From assembly GCA_026874595.1 (NCBI GenBank), contig CM049309.1, positions 73,640,426 through 73,704,425 of the forward strand: 64,000 nucleotides of DNA. Direction: 5' to 3'. Shown piece after piece: positions 22,486 through 34,257 of this stretch. The DNA is from Sipunculus nudus. Taxonomy: Eukaryota; Annelida; Sipuncula; Golfingiida; Sipunculidae. A model generated the notes under the pieces. That model had not been told where the DNA came from. It was given only the letters and a program-made list of their open reading frames with translations, and searched no databases. Positions within the stretch are counted from its first letter, which is position 1. The number at the start of each line of letters is the position of its first letter. The translations under genes and the position numbers were made by a program.

Positions 22486-24287
22486 TAGAATTCCAGAGAT
22501 TCCATTCGATGTTTTAACAACAGGTTATTAACAACAGGTTATTACTTCTGGTTTATTCCTTCTTCGAATGATGACCTTTATCATAGACTCACTGTGCAAC
22601 CACAAGGCCACTGACCTATCCTGAAAAAAGAAAAATATTGTGTATCCTACTTTGAAAAAATTTAATAATCATTAATGATTAATATATGCTTCCACTGTGT
22701 TAACTCTCTTAGTAAGGAAGTCACTACTCTTAGGGCAGAATTGGAAATTAACTGAGCCCACTTGAGCTGGAGACTGGCCTTTGTGGTACAGTGCATAAAT
22801 AATTAAATTATGTTAACAAATAGTGTCTCTATTCTTTATTTAGCATCAGTTATATATTTTTTGCTTCATCTAGGGACACAGAACTTTGTATGTGAAATAG
22901 GCATACAGTTTCAATCTCGGGAGGGTTTTTTGGGGAGGGATAACCCAATATTGAAGATTAAAATGAAAGCAAATTATTTAGCACCTTAACAAAACCTTAA
23001 CAAATATAGGGAATTTTAATCTTGAGATAATCTTAATTTTTTTTTTAGGGAAAAAGAGAATTGCGCCCTGGATTAGGTTGTTTGACTGAAGGAAAACATA
23101 CTGCATCTGCATGAAGAGAAATCAGAATCTTATCAGTCAAATAACATTAGCAATCACTAGAGCCCCATATTAAAAAAAAAAAAAAAAAAATTTGGATAAT
23201 AAGGGCATGGTGTATTAAATGGATTTAGTGTTGAACATGTATGTCATATAAAAATGATCCTTCCATCAGTTTGACCAGTAGACTGGATTCTTCAATCTCA
23301 GCTTCAGGCATCAGATGCTCTTAATCAGATTGATGCCTAAGCTTCACTCAGCCGAGGTGCTTGTTGCCAAGATGACACACTGCTTTTTGTCAGGGTAACA
23401 CTTGCTGCTTGTTGTCAAGTGACACTCTTAACTCGCTGCATTCTGAAAATAATGAGGCTGAAAATCGGGCATTTCTGTTTGTCAATTCAGGCAAGCCTGT
23501 GTCAAATCAAGAAAAAGTTCAAAATAACTTTTTTATCAAAACAAAACCAGTATGTGCTTTTCGTTATACCCTTGCTCAGGATTAAAATCAGTACATTAAA
23601 ATAATATGAAGTGTTACTTGTAAGCCTTTAAATGCATAAAGAAGGGATGGATAAAAATGATTTTATTTACACCTCAGTTTAACCAGCTTTTAAATTGCTT
23701 CCTCTGCAGTTAGAATATACCATAGAAACAAACAAACACAAATACAATCATATTCATTTGTTAATCATTTATTATAATAATAGGCCTATAATTGTTATGA
23801 ACCTTCATTATATCAGTTTAATCCACAATTTATAAATGTAATAGTATGACATTTTGAAACTAATTAATTTATTTAAAAAATAAATCCACTGTGTTTGTCT
23901 TGACAGATAAATATTAGTGGTGGTGAGATAACATTAATCAATCAATTAAGAATGTAAAATATTACAAATTTAAATGAGTCCTTAAATTATTAGGTTTAAA
24001 ATCTAATATAATATTAGAAATGATTAAAATGTAAAAAAATCCTATTTTTTCATCGAAATATATAAAGAGAAATGTCTTCATGTGTCTTAACGCTCATCAA
24101 GGAAGTCATGTCAAAGAATACTTTCATGCTTATGATGCTTTGCCTGGGAATCCGTGTGTGGGCTTTTCAGGAAACGCCCAGCTCAGAATAGACAAACTTA
24201 TTCAAAGCGTTCGTGAATTTAACTCACTTAGGCATCGGTGATTTCGGCTGTGAATGCATTTCTAAAAAGTGAATCACTCAACGTAAC
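22486..24287. other. Intergenic DNA between AP3S and the next gene
   Basis: AT-rich, with an A18 run near 23173. No gene is supported. Confidence 0.6.
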
Positions 24288-24769
24288 TGACGTCACGGAG
24301 GCGTTTTTTGTTTATTAATACACACATTTGAGCAAAAAAAAAACAACAACAAGTTGTATTGGGTAAATGTCACCCTTTACTTGGCATATCGGTTTTATCG
24401 TACATCTGATCAAGCGTTTAAAGTACACAGGACGAGTTATTGAGAAGAAAAGGGACTACTAGTCCTATTTAGTGGGACGAGGTGTTCTCACATAACAACA
24501 AAAGCTGTTTGATTAAAAGCGAGCAGCCATGTTCTTCTGTAATTGAGGTATGTTGATTAAATGACTGACCACGCACCTTATTAGAAATATAGACAATCGT
24601 GGTATAAACACATTTTGCTACAAGAACAAAGGTTAAGTTCACTAGGACTTGTAGTCTCATGACAGAGCACCATTTTTTGCAGCAGTACCATGGCGCCATC
24701 TAGCGAGTCTTTACCGAAACAGGGAATGTCCGGAAGTGGCCTCGGAGTGAACTGTGGTTTCTCAGTGTG
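24288..24769 (+). promoter_or_regulatory. Probable promoter and 5' UTR of the alternative-first-exon gene
   Basis: A perfect cAMP-response-element palindrome, TGACGTCA, lies at 24288-24295 in a locally GC-richer stretch, about 480 bases before the ATG at 24770. No TATA box was identified. The assignment rests on position and on the CRE match. Confidence 0.4.
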
Positions 24770-24770
24770 A
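24690..24770 (+). CDS. Upstream ORF ending on the main start codon
   Basis: ATG at 24690 in a strong context (accATGGc) opens a 26-codon frame (MAPSSESLPKQGMSGSGLGV..). Its TGA stop at 24768-24770 overlaps the ATG at 24770-24772 as TGATG. If the transcript starts upstream of 24690, this arrangement would make translation of the main frame depend on leaky scanning or on termination-reinitiation. The peptide is not recognised. Confidence 0.45.
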   Translation: MAPSSESLPKQGMSGSGLGVNCGFSV

Positions 24771-24887
24771 TGGCTTCTCCAACCCAAACAGATGATATCT
24801 CTACAGAAGCTGCAGCGCCTGACTTACACAGGCAGCGCAGTAACAGTGACCCCCAGCCGACCGTAGGCCTGATGTCAAATAATAAAG
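24770..24887 (+). CDS. First coding exon (variant 1) of an unidentified gene
   Basis: The ATG at 24770 opens 39 codons (MASPTQTDDISTEAAAPDLH..), polar and probably disordered, including QRSNSDP, a possible phosphorylation site. The exon ends AATAAAG|GTAATT, leaving one base of the next codon. That phase fits exactly the exon at 61080 (G+AC, Asp), giving ..SNNK-D-KQVNGE... The gene is not recognised. The intron would be 36 kb, or the variant may use exons not seen here. Confidence 0.6.
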
Positions 24888-25585
24888 GTAATTTTGTACC
24901 GCCAGTACAATCAAACTCGTACAATAACCACTGCGTATTATCAACCACTGTGTTATACTATTACCAGATACGCGGATTTGACAATGACTGAGTCCTGATA
25001 AAGGCCATGTATCAACACCATGCACTGCAAAAACACTGTATTACTCATGGGATACATGTTTTGGACATTAAACTTAAAGATTTTCGTTGTCTAGTTAGGG
25101 GGATCAGCATGATTGATGTCAATGGTCATAGGTCTTGTGTATTTTATCTTGTAGGATTTTCCTTCTTTGTATTTTTAAGATTTATATAATATATAATTAT
25201 TATTATATATTTGAATGAAATTTTCAGTGTCAATTTTTAGTTCATATCAGGAGAATACTGTCCCTTCCCCAGTTCCCCTTTGTTGTCTGTACTGCCTTTG
25301 GATGTCCACTGCTTGTCTTAAGATATATTTCTAATTATTATTTTGTTAAAAAGTACTGCCATTGGTGACAGTAAAAATTATTTAAATTAAAAGTTTATCA
25401 ACCACATGTTATATGCACAGATTATCAGGAAAGGAATTAAATTATTGTTTAGGTAAGGATAGAGTTATTGTGCTGTATCTTGATATACGTAAATTATGTG
25501 TCATGAGTTACCTTTTTTTTATCAGGGGAAGGTTTTGAAAAGTTTTAAAGAATGTTTATTTTTAAATAATTATTTTCCATTTAAT
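24888..25585. other. Intron sequence
   Basis: AT-rich, including a short AT-rich repeat around 25185-25212. No exon is supported. Confidence 0.6.
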
Positions 25586-25984
25586 ACTGGGATTTCTCCA
25601 TTTTTAATGTTTCGCGAGGGTTTCATTTTCGCGATCCAACCAGTCCCAGTAACAAAATCTTTGGTAAAGCCATTCCTGTGTGTATTATAAAATGAGAATA
25701 AGTCATGAGTTTGTGATATTCTTTTCATATAACGATGGGCCCGTACACACAGCAAAGGTAGTTCAGTTCAAATTTAAGGGAATGTTTTCCCTATACCTGC
25801 ATGGATGTAACTAATTATAAAATTTCTCACTGTTCTAACCTATTCCCATACAAGTATTGGCTACATTAAATAAAAAGGGCATAATCAATTGGCCAACTAT
25901 TCCCGAGGGTTTCATTTTTGCGATTATTTCCCATTTGCGAATATCGCGAAATTAAAACCCTCGCGAACTAAAAGGCAACCACAG
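25586..25984. mobile_element. Tc1/mariner-type MITE, left-truncated copy
   Basis: It is about 85-90% like the complete copy at 45297-45727 by eye. It contains TTTCGCGAGGGT, a GGGCCCGTACACACAGCA segment and the right end GGCAACCACAG followed by TA. The left terminal repeat (CTGTGGTTG) is absent. Confidence 0.75.
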
Positions 25985-25986
25985 TA

Positions 25987-27853
25987 TGTCAGCTGTGCTA
26001 TAATCTCATGCTTTGCAAACAGTAGGAATAAAAACTTCAAAATAGTGTGAGAACTTCTGAAGATTAACAGATTTACAGAAAGTTTTTAAAATTCAATAAT
26101 CATATGTATATGGTGACTGTAAAAAGTCAGGAAGTTGTTACTTTGAATAGAATATGTGTATCATTGTAAATACTTAGAATGTTATACACATGAATATCAT
26201 CTGTGGATATGTGTTTAATTCAGCTGAGCATCATGACCACATGGTCAATAATAAAAAAAAACATATAGCGATGACCCTTTGTCAGGGTCGAATGTCCAGA
26301 AAGGCAAAAAGCACGGTCTTTGTTGTCATAGTTGGTGTGAATACTTTATGTACATTATGATAAGGGTGGGTTTCAAGTGTAGAATCACTTGATATTAGTC
26401 AGAACTAAGTGCTGTGTTTATGTAGTGGTTTCATTGTGGACCAGGTCTAATCTCAGCAGTTGCCATGGTACCCCTGCCTGGTACCTGCTTCATGTTATAG
26501 GGAAGGATATGCCACACCCCATGGGGCTAACTGGGCAAGTGCTTCTTGATACTAAGGGTCACTGATAGTAATAGATGGACAAGGCTTCATTTTGCTTATT
26601 TCAGTTGCTCACCAGCTTCTATGATCCAGGGGTAGAGAAAAGTAATGAGATTGTGAGTTCATATCTCCACTGAGGCGGTGAGATTTTGCATAGTTGGCCC
26701 CTTACCTAGGCTTTATTGGTAAACAGTGCCCAACAGTCTTGTTTCACACTCAAACAAGTGTGCCTTTAGGGAGTTCCTTGGTGTTATGACCCAGCAACGG
26801 GGAAAACACACACCCAGGAATCACAGCAATTGTACACCAAGCTTCGATGACACCAGGATTATCTTATGTAAAGTCCTTGTTATGCAGTCCATAAGGGAAT
26901 CAAATTCTGCACATGTACACATTGCTTACTTAACCAAGCATTAAAGGGACATAATCAGGAGCAATATTATGTCTTTTCTTTCACACTATCAGTTCACTTT
27001 TGCTTCATACAAAAGTTTTCCAGCAAAACCATCCCAGCACAGTCTTATTACTTCGCATACGGCTGTTTAACAATGTGTTTGGGTCTGCGTGTTGGTAAAC
27101 ACGGTCCACTTGTGTCTGTTTATCATAAGAAGGCCACATGACTGTAGATGCAATGGTGAGCCACAACACACGATGTTTCAGCCAGCGGGAACATGTATTA
27201 CATATTTTTGGGCCAAGTCAGACAGGGCATCTCCTGATTGACATGGGCGGGCGGGCGATACAGGCGCTGTGTTTATGTTGACACCTGTGATCGTGCCCGG
27301 TCCACTGTTTTTAACACTCATTTACAGGAGGAAGCTTACGGTTTCAGGACAATATTTTGGCAGGTATAAATTTATTTTAAATGAAAGTAGCTATTTTTCT
27401 TGTTAATTCAACATGCTTTTTAGGTGATTGGGCCCCTTTAAAACAGGTAGAGGTGGTAATCTCCCCCAAAACATCTTTATAAAAACAATGTCCGTTGCTT
27501 GAGTTCAATTAAAACCATTCAGGGTAGTAAAATATTAAATTGATTTCCAGGAGAACTTCACTTCATTTTCAAATGAACAGCATGTTTGACACATTGCCTT
27601 CTTGAATCAAACAATTGCTTTCATGTTTCAACATGATGTTGCAGAAAGCTCCTGATAACAAGCAGAGATGCCAAGTTGGCAGGATCACAATGCTTGAGGT
27701 TTCAAACTCCTGGTTGTGGCAGTCAAGACTTCTGTTCTGGTAAAGAGGGATCGACTATTTACAGTTTGCAAGGGGACTAGTTAGTAATTGCTGTAAACAT
27801 GAGGCAAAACTTCATACAGCTGAGACATGATGTGGAAGACAGTAATAAATGAA
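25987..27853. other. Intron sequence with possible SINE remnants
   Basis: Mostly AT-rich. Around 26600-26690 a tRNA-like stretch (GTGAGTTCATATCTCCACTG) may be an old SINE. A G-rich block, GGGCGGGCGGGCGATACAGG, lies near 27246. No coding exon is supported. Confidence 0.4.
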
Positions 27854-27876
27854 CCCCCCCCCCCCCCCCCCCCCCC
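27854..27876. repeat. poly(C) tract
   Basis: Twenty-three consecutive C. The minus-strand ORFs across it encode only a glycine run and are artefacts. Confidence 0.95.
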
Positions 27877-30800
27877 AAGAATGACTCTCTCCAACAATCT
27901 GATGAATCCTGGCTGGTCCACAGGTCCTTCAGGCAAGACGCCGTAGGGTTTTCCCGAATTTTGAGCCTCTGGGCAAGATGCCACACCTTGTAAAACGAGT
28001 CAATTCACCACATTCGGCACATTTTTGTTCCATTTTCAGTCTTGAAAGAACTAATAGGATAAGTTATTCAGTTTAACTTGAAAGCTGGGGATGACCAGGC
28101 CAATAACCAGAATGTTTGAGATTTATGTCCCTAGGCATGAAAGCGTGAAACCAGGGATAAATGTGCGAGTCTCACAACCTATGCGTGAAACTTGGCATGT
28201 CTGAATAAGTCTTTAAAGGCTCTGATGTGAGGATCTTTTATATGCATCCATTCTAATATGACAATGACAGAGTCAGCAAACAACATCCAATCTAAAGTTT
28301 TCATTTTGTTTTATTTATTAATATTATGATGTGTAAAGTTGAAAATTACAACTAACTACACAGATTTTAGGACAAATGTGTCAATTAGAGAAAGTTCCCA
28401 AAACTCTACAAACTCCAGACATTTTAGACTAAAGAATCACTTGACCAAGACATTTTCCTTTTAGTCCAAGGGGGTTTGCACATATATAGAAATAATTAGG
28501 TCTACATTGGCATATGGACAAAACCCTCTGAAAAAGATTCTACATATTTCTGTGCGAGTCTGTCTTCATACTGATACTGGATTGGTTGGGTGTGAGGTCA
28601 GGTCCAGTTTGTGAGCACTTAGTGCAGTACATTCCTCACTCCTCACTGATCACTGTGCATGATGAAATAACCAGACAGTCAGCCAGCATACCCTAGTAAA
28701 CTTGAAAGCACTCAGAGACTCCATACCTCTGCCAATATTCTGGATTACCAGTGGACCTACCAGGCTGTTAATAATTATATTTCACACTGACTAAAATTTG
28801 TGAAACAAGACGTATTGCAGCATCTGGATAGCATGACAGACTCAAAAAAACTTCTTTGGTTGCTTAATCTAACAGCCTGTTAAGTGAATCAGGAAATCCC
28901 TGATATTTGCACATTAGTACCTCACTCAAGGTCTTTAAAGGAGTGGGTTATTCTCTCTCAATTGCATAAAATATACATATAACACTCTAGGTACAGAACA
29001 AATAACCTAGGCTTTACTTGTAGTTCTATCCAGTGAAAGACCCCAATATTTTTGATATTAAGAGGATACCCACAATTTAGATAAGGGTGACTCTGACCGG
29101 TAGTGCTAACAACCAACCTGCTTGTCTACTTCAGCAGTCTGTATGTCTGTAGCTGTGTTTAGTATGTGTTATATACTTGTTATACACTTCACTCCAGAGG
29201 CAAATTTCTATAACTAATCATAATAAGGTGAGAACTGTTAAACCACTGCATACCGACTTTGCCAGTCTATTTCCCCAGTTATGGAATATTACCAGGTTCT
29301 TGATCAAACTTTGCTGTGAGGTATGTGAACAAAGGAGATACAGGAGTCCAAGCCAAAAGAAATGTGTGGACATCTTCATTCGCCAACTAATCGGTTACAT
29401 CACAGGTCAGTTCTGCTTGCTAAAAGAATTTGGCTCCATTTAGGTCCCACCAGTGCACACTATCGAGATACTGTTTACTGTTCGAAGAATTGGCAGTATA
29501 GAACACGATGACAGGGCTGTATAAGGAGATACAGAATGGTCTAATGATTCCTTGTTGAACATAGCAGCCATTTTACTTGCAGGATACAAGTGTGTCCTAA
29601 ATACAGGATGCTGCTGTGTTTTGCTGTAAGAAAACTTGCAGTTCCTGTTGGCTGTTGGGACCACTGTAAGAGACTTTAAACAGAATGCCACCTCTTAGAG
29701 CACATACCTGAAACAAGAAAAAAAAAGTCTTGTTCGATCCACCAACTCAGCCAGATTTGTAATGAAACTGACCAGGTCTTCCCCTTTCATGTAGTACCCT
29801 TTATTTTTAGTGTCAGAATTACCTGACAGGTGACAGCAGTTGATAGTCAGCAAAAGTGATTTATATTAAGTTAATATTATTAACCAAACAAAACAATCCT
29901 AGATCTGCCACCTGGTGTGCATCTAGAAAAAATAATTGATGGGGGTCTTCCATGATTCATGGCCTACCCTTACACAATTAATTTTTCCTTTTGAGATCAA
30001 TTTGATAAAGTGGTTTTTGGTTAATCATGTTGAGAAACAAACCAAGAAGCTAACAGACTTGGATAAAAACATATCCTTTTTGGAAGTAATAACCATATTA
30101 AATTCCTTTGAATAGGGTTTTCCTTGCATATTTATATCAGTACTCCTAACAGGGGGCAGTAGTGACACACTGTGCAGAATCAGACTCACAAGAGTATGAT
30201 TCTGCTGGTAGGGATTATGGGCATAGAAATTCAAACCCCATAATGCACTGGGGTTACACCAGCAGCTTAGGTATAGATGTGGAAGAGAGCATTTTAGTCT
30301 CCAGCTGCTTTGGATAGAATTTTATCTCGGCAAATTACATAAACATGGGTGTTGTTGTGGTAAGGACTTCACGAAAAAGTTATATTTGTGTAAACATGCA
30401 CATGTGAAATATGAACAAAAGGTTCTTGAAATATAGTTCATATGCTATAAAGCATGAAGAGAGTACTATAAATTGTATGTGCATGGGGACAAGGGTTGCA
30501 TTTTATTTTCTTAAACTCCTTCAGACTGGTAAATAAACAGAAATAGTAAAGTCATTACTTGAAAGACTCACTGTTCAGTATTCACTGTTGGACTGCAGGT
30601 ATTAGATTTTTTGTTGTATTGTGTAACATATACCTTTTTAAAACAAAAGTGAATTAGGTCTAGAGAGCAGTATCAAAGGAAGAATAACTTTTTACTATAA
30701 TGCTTACCAGTGTAACACAGCATGTGTATTTCCATTTGCTGAAAATTGTCCTCCCAAATAATTAACAAATTTTATAAACAAAGCTAAACTTTGTTGGAAC

Positions 30801-33600
30801 AAAATAGGGAATACAATAGAAATAAAACTGGATAAAATCATGGTCAACTTTTATAATGGTGTAGAAACGCATCTTGATTCAACTTTCCACAATTTTGGCA
30901 GAATTATTAATGTATGTCTTTCATACCAGATGGCGCTGCAGTGCTTTTAGAAGCTTGGCTTGCTCATGTGAGCAGGTTGTGTGACATGTGACCATAACAA
31001 ATGGGAAGAAAGCAAAAACAAATTTTTTAGAATAAGGAAAAGGCATTTGTTTTATTTTAAATTACCTGTATAACACCTGGAGGTAAATATATTTATGACA
31101 TACAGTATTTGCAGAAGCTTAGTTTTCTATTCAGGTGTGTAGTGTTTGGTTTCCATGGTAACCCCTTTAATACAGAATGTAACACTTCTGATTACTAGAG
31201 CAAGGAGTTATAATATTGCAGGGTGGAAACCCATTAATCATTGTTATCATGTTAGTAGATCACTTCTAGATACCAGACTTATTATGTGTGTTTGTGTAAT
31301 ATACATTTGACCAGATGAATCAGGTGTTATTACCAGTCTTTCCTTTACATAAGATTATCAAGGTACAGTCTGAGGAAATCTTACACCTCATCAACATATG
31401 TAGATCTTTTTAATCATTTCTCTTTTAAATTTGATTGCATAATTAACACACATTATTTGCCAGTTATAATAAAAAAATATCTCAGGATGATATTCAGTAT
31501 GTGTATAAGCTCAGGTATTTGCATTGTGGTCCTCTTTATAACAGTTATATCAACAAATATATTAAATATTTCAACATATGTGCAAATAATTTCAGCAACA
31601 TAGGAGGGAGAACTCTTTGTAACTGTCCCATCTGAGTTTATATAATAGGCAAATTTATTTTCTTGATTTAATACACTTTAAGTAATAGGTGCCTTCTCTC
31701 AAACACCCTCTTCCACTGCTTGTTTCCTTTTCTTGTTTAGGGCATTCTTGCTTGAGGTACTGGACAGATAAAAGAGGATCTCATTTACTGCCAACTAACA
31801 GTTTAAACAAATTACTGTAGGTTCAGGCTAGAACTGAGAGATTAATGCAAACTGGGATATAGTGAGCTGCTGCATCTAATTTTGAACATCATACAAGGGC
31901 AGCGAGTTTGGGGGTTGGGGGGGGGGGGAATGTTGTGTAGAATAAGTTAACTTGAAATATTTACTGTGGCTGAGTGATGTTGACCCTTTGTATTTTAAAA
32001 TGCATGATAGAGACTCCTCCCATATGTGCTGCTTATGCATCACATTTCTTATGGTGTGTGGGGGGGGGGGAGGATTGTTGTTAAGAGTAGTGTAGTTATT
32101 ATTAAATAATTACTTACAGTGTTGCTCTGTAAAGAAGACTGGCTCTCTTCCAATAAATATTATACACATAGACGCCTCCCAAAACTCCTGCACTGTATCA
32201 CAGTTCACATGGTAATGGGCAAGTTCAGATACTGTGGTTTAGCTGTAAAACTTGCCCACTGTGAAGAAGAGTAAAAGGCAAGGGAGAGATTACAGGTGCA
32301 CCACCTCATGTCAGTGTTGAGGTTTACTTTGTCAGAAAAATATGATGAAAGCATACAGAAGTGCTTGAAAGTATGTTAATGAACATTTCACAGGTTAGGT
32401 CACCATAATCTCTTAGTATGGCTGAAAGCCAAGTATGATTGGTCATTATGGTGGTGAACAACAATATGCTGAGTGGGAGGCAGATTTATCAGGCACCTGC
32501 CATTAATCATATGGGTGGATTGACTGCTAGCATACCAGATTTAATAACCAGGGCCACCCGGTATAATAGCTACTGCCCTACTGTTTCTTCATGTTTCCTT
32601 TCTTGAGAGCAATCCATGTATGAGCCTGTTTAAATAATGCTTGATGATCACCTCATGCCAAAAACTTAAACTCAGTACCTGTTTAGGTTTTGATATTTGT
32701 TTTGAAGTTGTTTGCACTTAGGTTCAGTCCAAACATAGCCATTGTCTAAATGATAATTTCAACATCAGTTTTAATGCCAAAACCGTTGATGGTTCTACTT
32801 GAGTAAGTGCCACAATGTAGGGTGAATTTTAAACCCTTGTGGCTGATATCAGCCCTAATCAGTGCATAAATGACTTATAAACTGATCCCTGAAGGTTGCA
32901 TTTATGAAAAAACTCAAACATCTTTTGTCCGATGATTACTTGATATCTTATTTTTTTACTGACATAGAATGTATCGTGTTTATTTATGTTAGGATAAGTG
33001 CCAGGTAGGTGTAATACAACATTATTAAACACAATACTGTGTCTTTACTCTTTATGAGTCAGTTACTTTCACTTTCACAACATAAAGTAATACTTGTTTG
33101 TCCAAAGAAAAAAAATAACTACAAAGCAAAGGTCTGATGGGAGAAAAGGTATGAAGTTAGTTTGAAATAATGACATAAGAGTGTTACTCAAATACAGTTG
33201 TGAACAAGTCATTTTTTTTTGCTAAATTTGACTGGTTACTCAAGTAAATAAACTTGCAGCTGAATGTATGCGTAATAAAAGATAAAAGAAACTGAAATAC
33301 ATCTGATTCATACTATTCATGTGTTTTGACAGTAAAAGTAAAAAATGTTAGATCATTTCATTTAGCTTCAGTGCCCTAATACTCATGTTTGTATTGGGTC
33401 AAGTAGCTCTGCAGGCTCACATAGTTTAAGAAATTAAAGACCAAGTCAACAGAGTAAAGTTCATGTATGTTTATAAGTGTGTAAACACCTCACTTTTGTT
33501 GTATACCTTCTATATGCTTTGGCAAAACTGTCACATCATTTATTAAACTATAATTATTAGTTATCGTCCACTCAGAATTTGCTTAGTTTTGATTGATAAT
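27877..33600. other. Intron sequence without recognised features
   Basis: AT-rich, with G runs near 31919 and 32061. Small ORFs, for example 29177-29443 +, have no recognisable domain or splice context. Confidence 0.5.
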
Positions 33601-33778
33601 GTTGGTTGACATTTCTTCAATTTCTGTCATTACCAGTAATTGACACTCATTCATTGCCAACAAGTGGAGAAAAAGTCCAATGTGCTAAAGTTGGTTGACA
33701 TTTCTTCAATTTCTGTCATTACCAGTAATTGACACTCGTTCATTGCTAACAAGTGGAGAAAAAGTCCAATGTGCTGAA
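33601..33778. repeat. Perfect-spaced 89-bp tandem duplication
   Basis: The block starting GTTGGTTGACATTTCTTCAA at 33601 is repeated at 33690 with only a few mismatches, so it is a recent local duplication. Confidence 0.9.
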
Positions 33779-34199
33779 GTATATATTGATGCTGGCAGCA
33801 AGGAAAATGAACCTAAGTAAACCTTTGCTTGAATTTATTAGGTTAATCCCCAGATGTGCTCTCTTTTATTCCTAGTTTAAATATGTACATATGAATATCT
33901 GCCTCAGTCCCTGCAGGTTCAAGAAATCATTTTCTGGCAGGAGGCTGTATAAATATGATGTCGACTTTTTTATACTCACTGCACATAAATAGGCTGGAGG
34001 GTTACATGTTTTAGATGAGTAAATAAAGGCAGTGCTGGCAAACAATTCTGGTCAGGCTGTTGCTGGGCTGGCAGGACTGGGAGAGACTGGGGACATGATG
34101 TTTATTCTAGAAATTACTCTGCTGAAGGCAGCGTTTATTGATTAAACTCAGCTGATTGATCCGCTGTTTGCTGATTCTGGAGTATTACATCAGTACAAT
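33779..34199 (+). promoter_or_regulatory. Possible alternative promoter and 5' UTR
   Basis: This precedes a candidate first exon at 34200. The part from about 34020 is GC-richer than its surroundings (GGCAGTGCTGGCAAACAATT, GGGCTGGCAGGACTGGGAGA). No core element was identified. Confidence 0.3.
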
Positions 34200-34257
34200 A
34201 TGGATCAACTAGTTCTCTTGAAAGGACTTGCCCATCAGCATTACAACAGGCCAGCCA
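34200..34257 (+). CDS. Candidate alternative first coding exon (variant 2)
   Basis: The ATG at 34200 opens MDQLVLLKGLAHQHYNRPA. It ends GCCA|GTAAGT, a consensus donor that leaves one base of the next codon. The phase is the same as for the exons at 24770 and 38209, so it can join 61080 in frame (A+AC, Asn). The evidence is limited to the start codon, donor and phase. Confidence 0.45.

Noticed and set aside
27777-27986. Glycine-rich minus-strand ORFs
   Set aside because: Produced by the C23 tract.
30348-30364. ATGGGTGTTGTTGTG|GTAAGG as an alternative first exon
   Set aside because: The donor would be in phase 0, which does not fit the exon at 61080.
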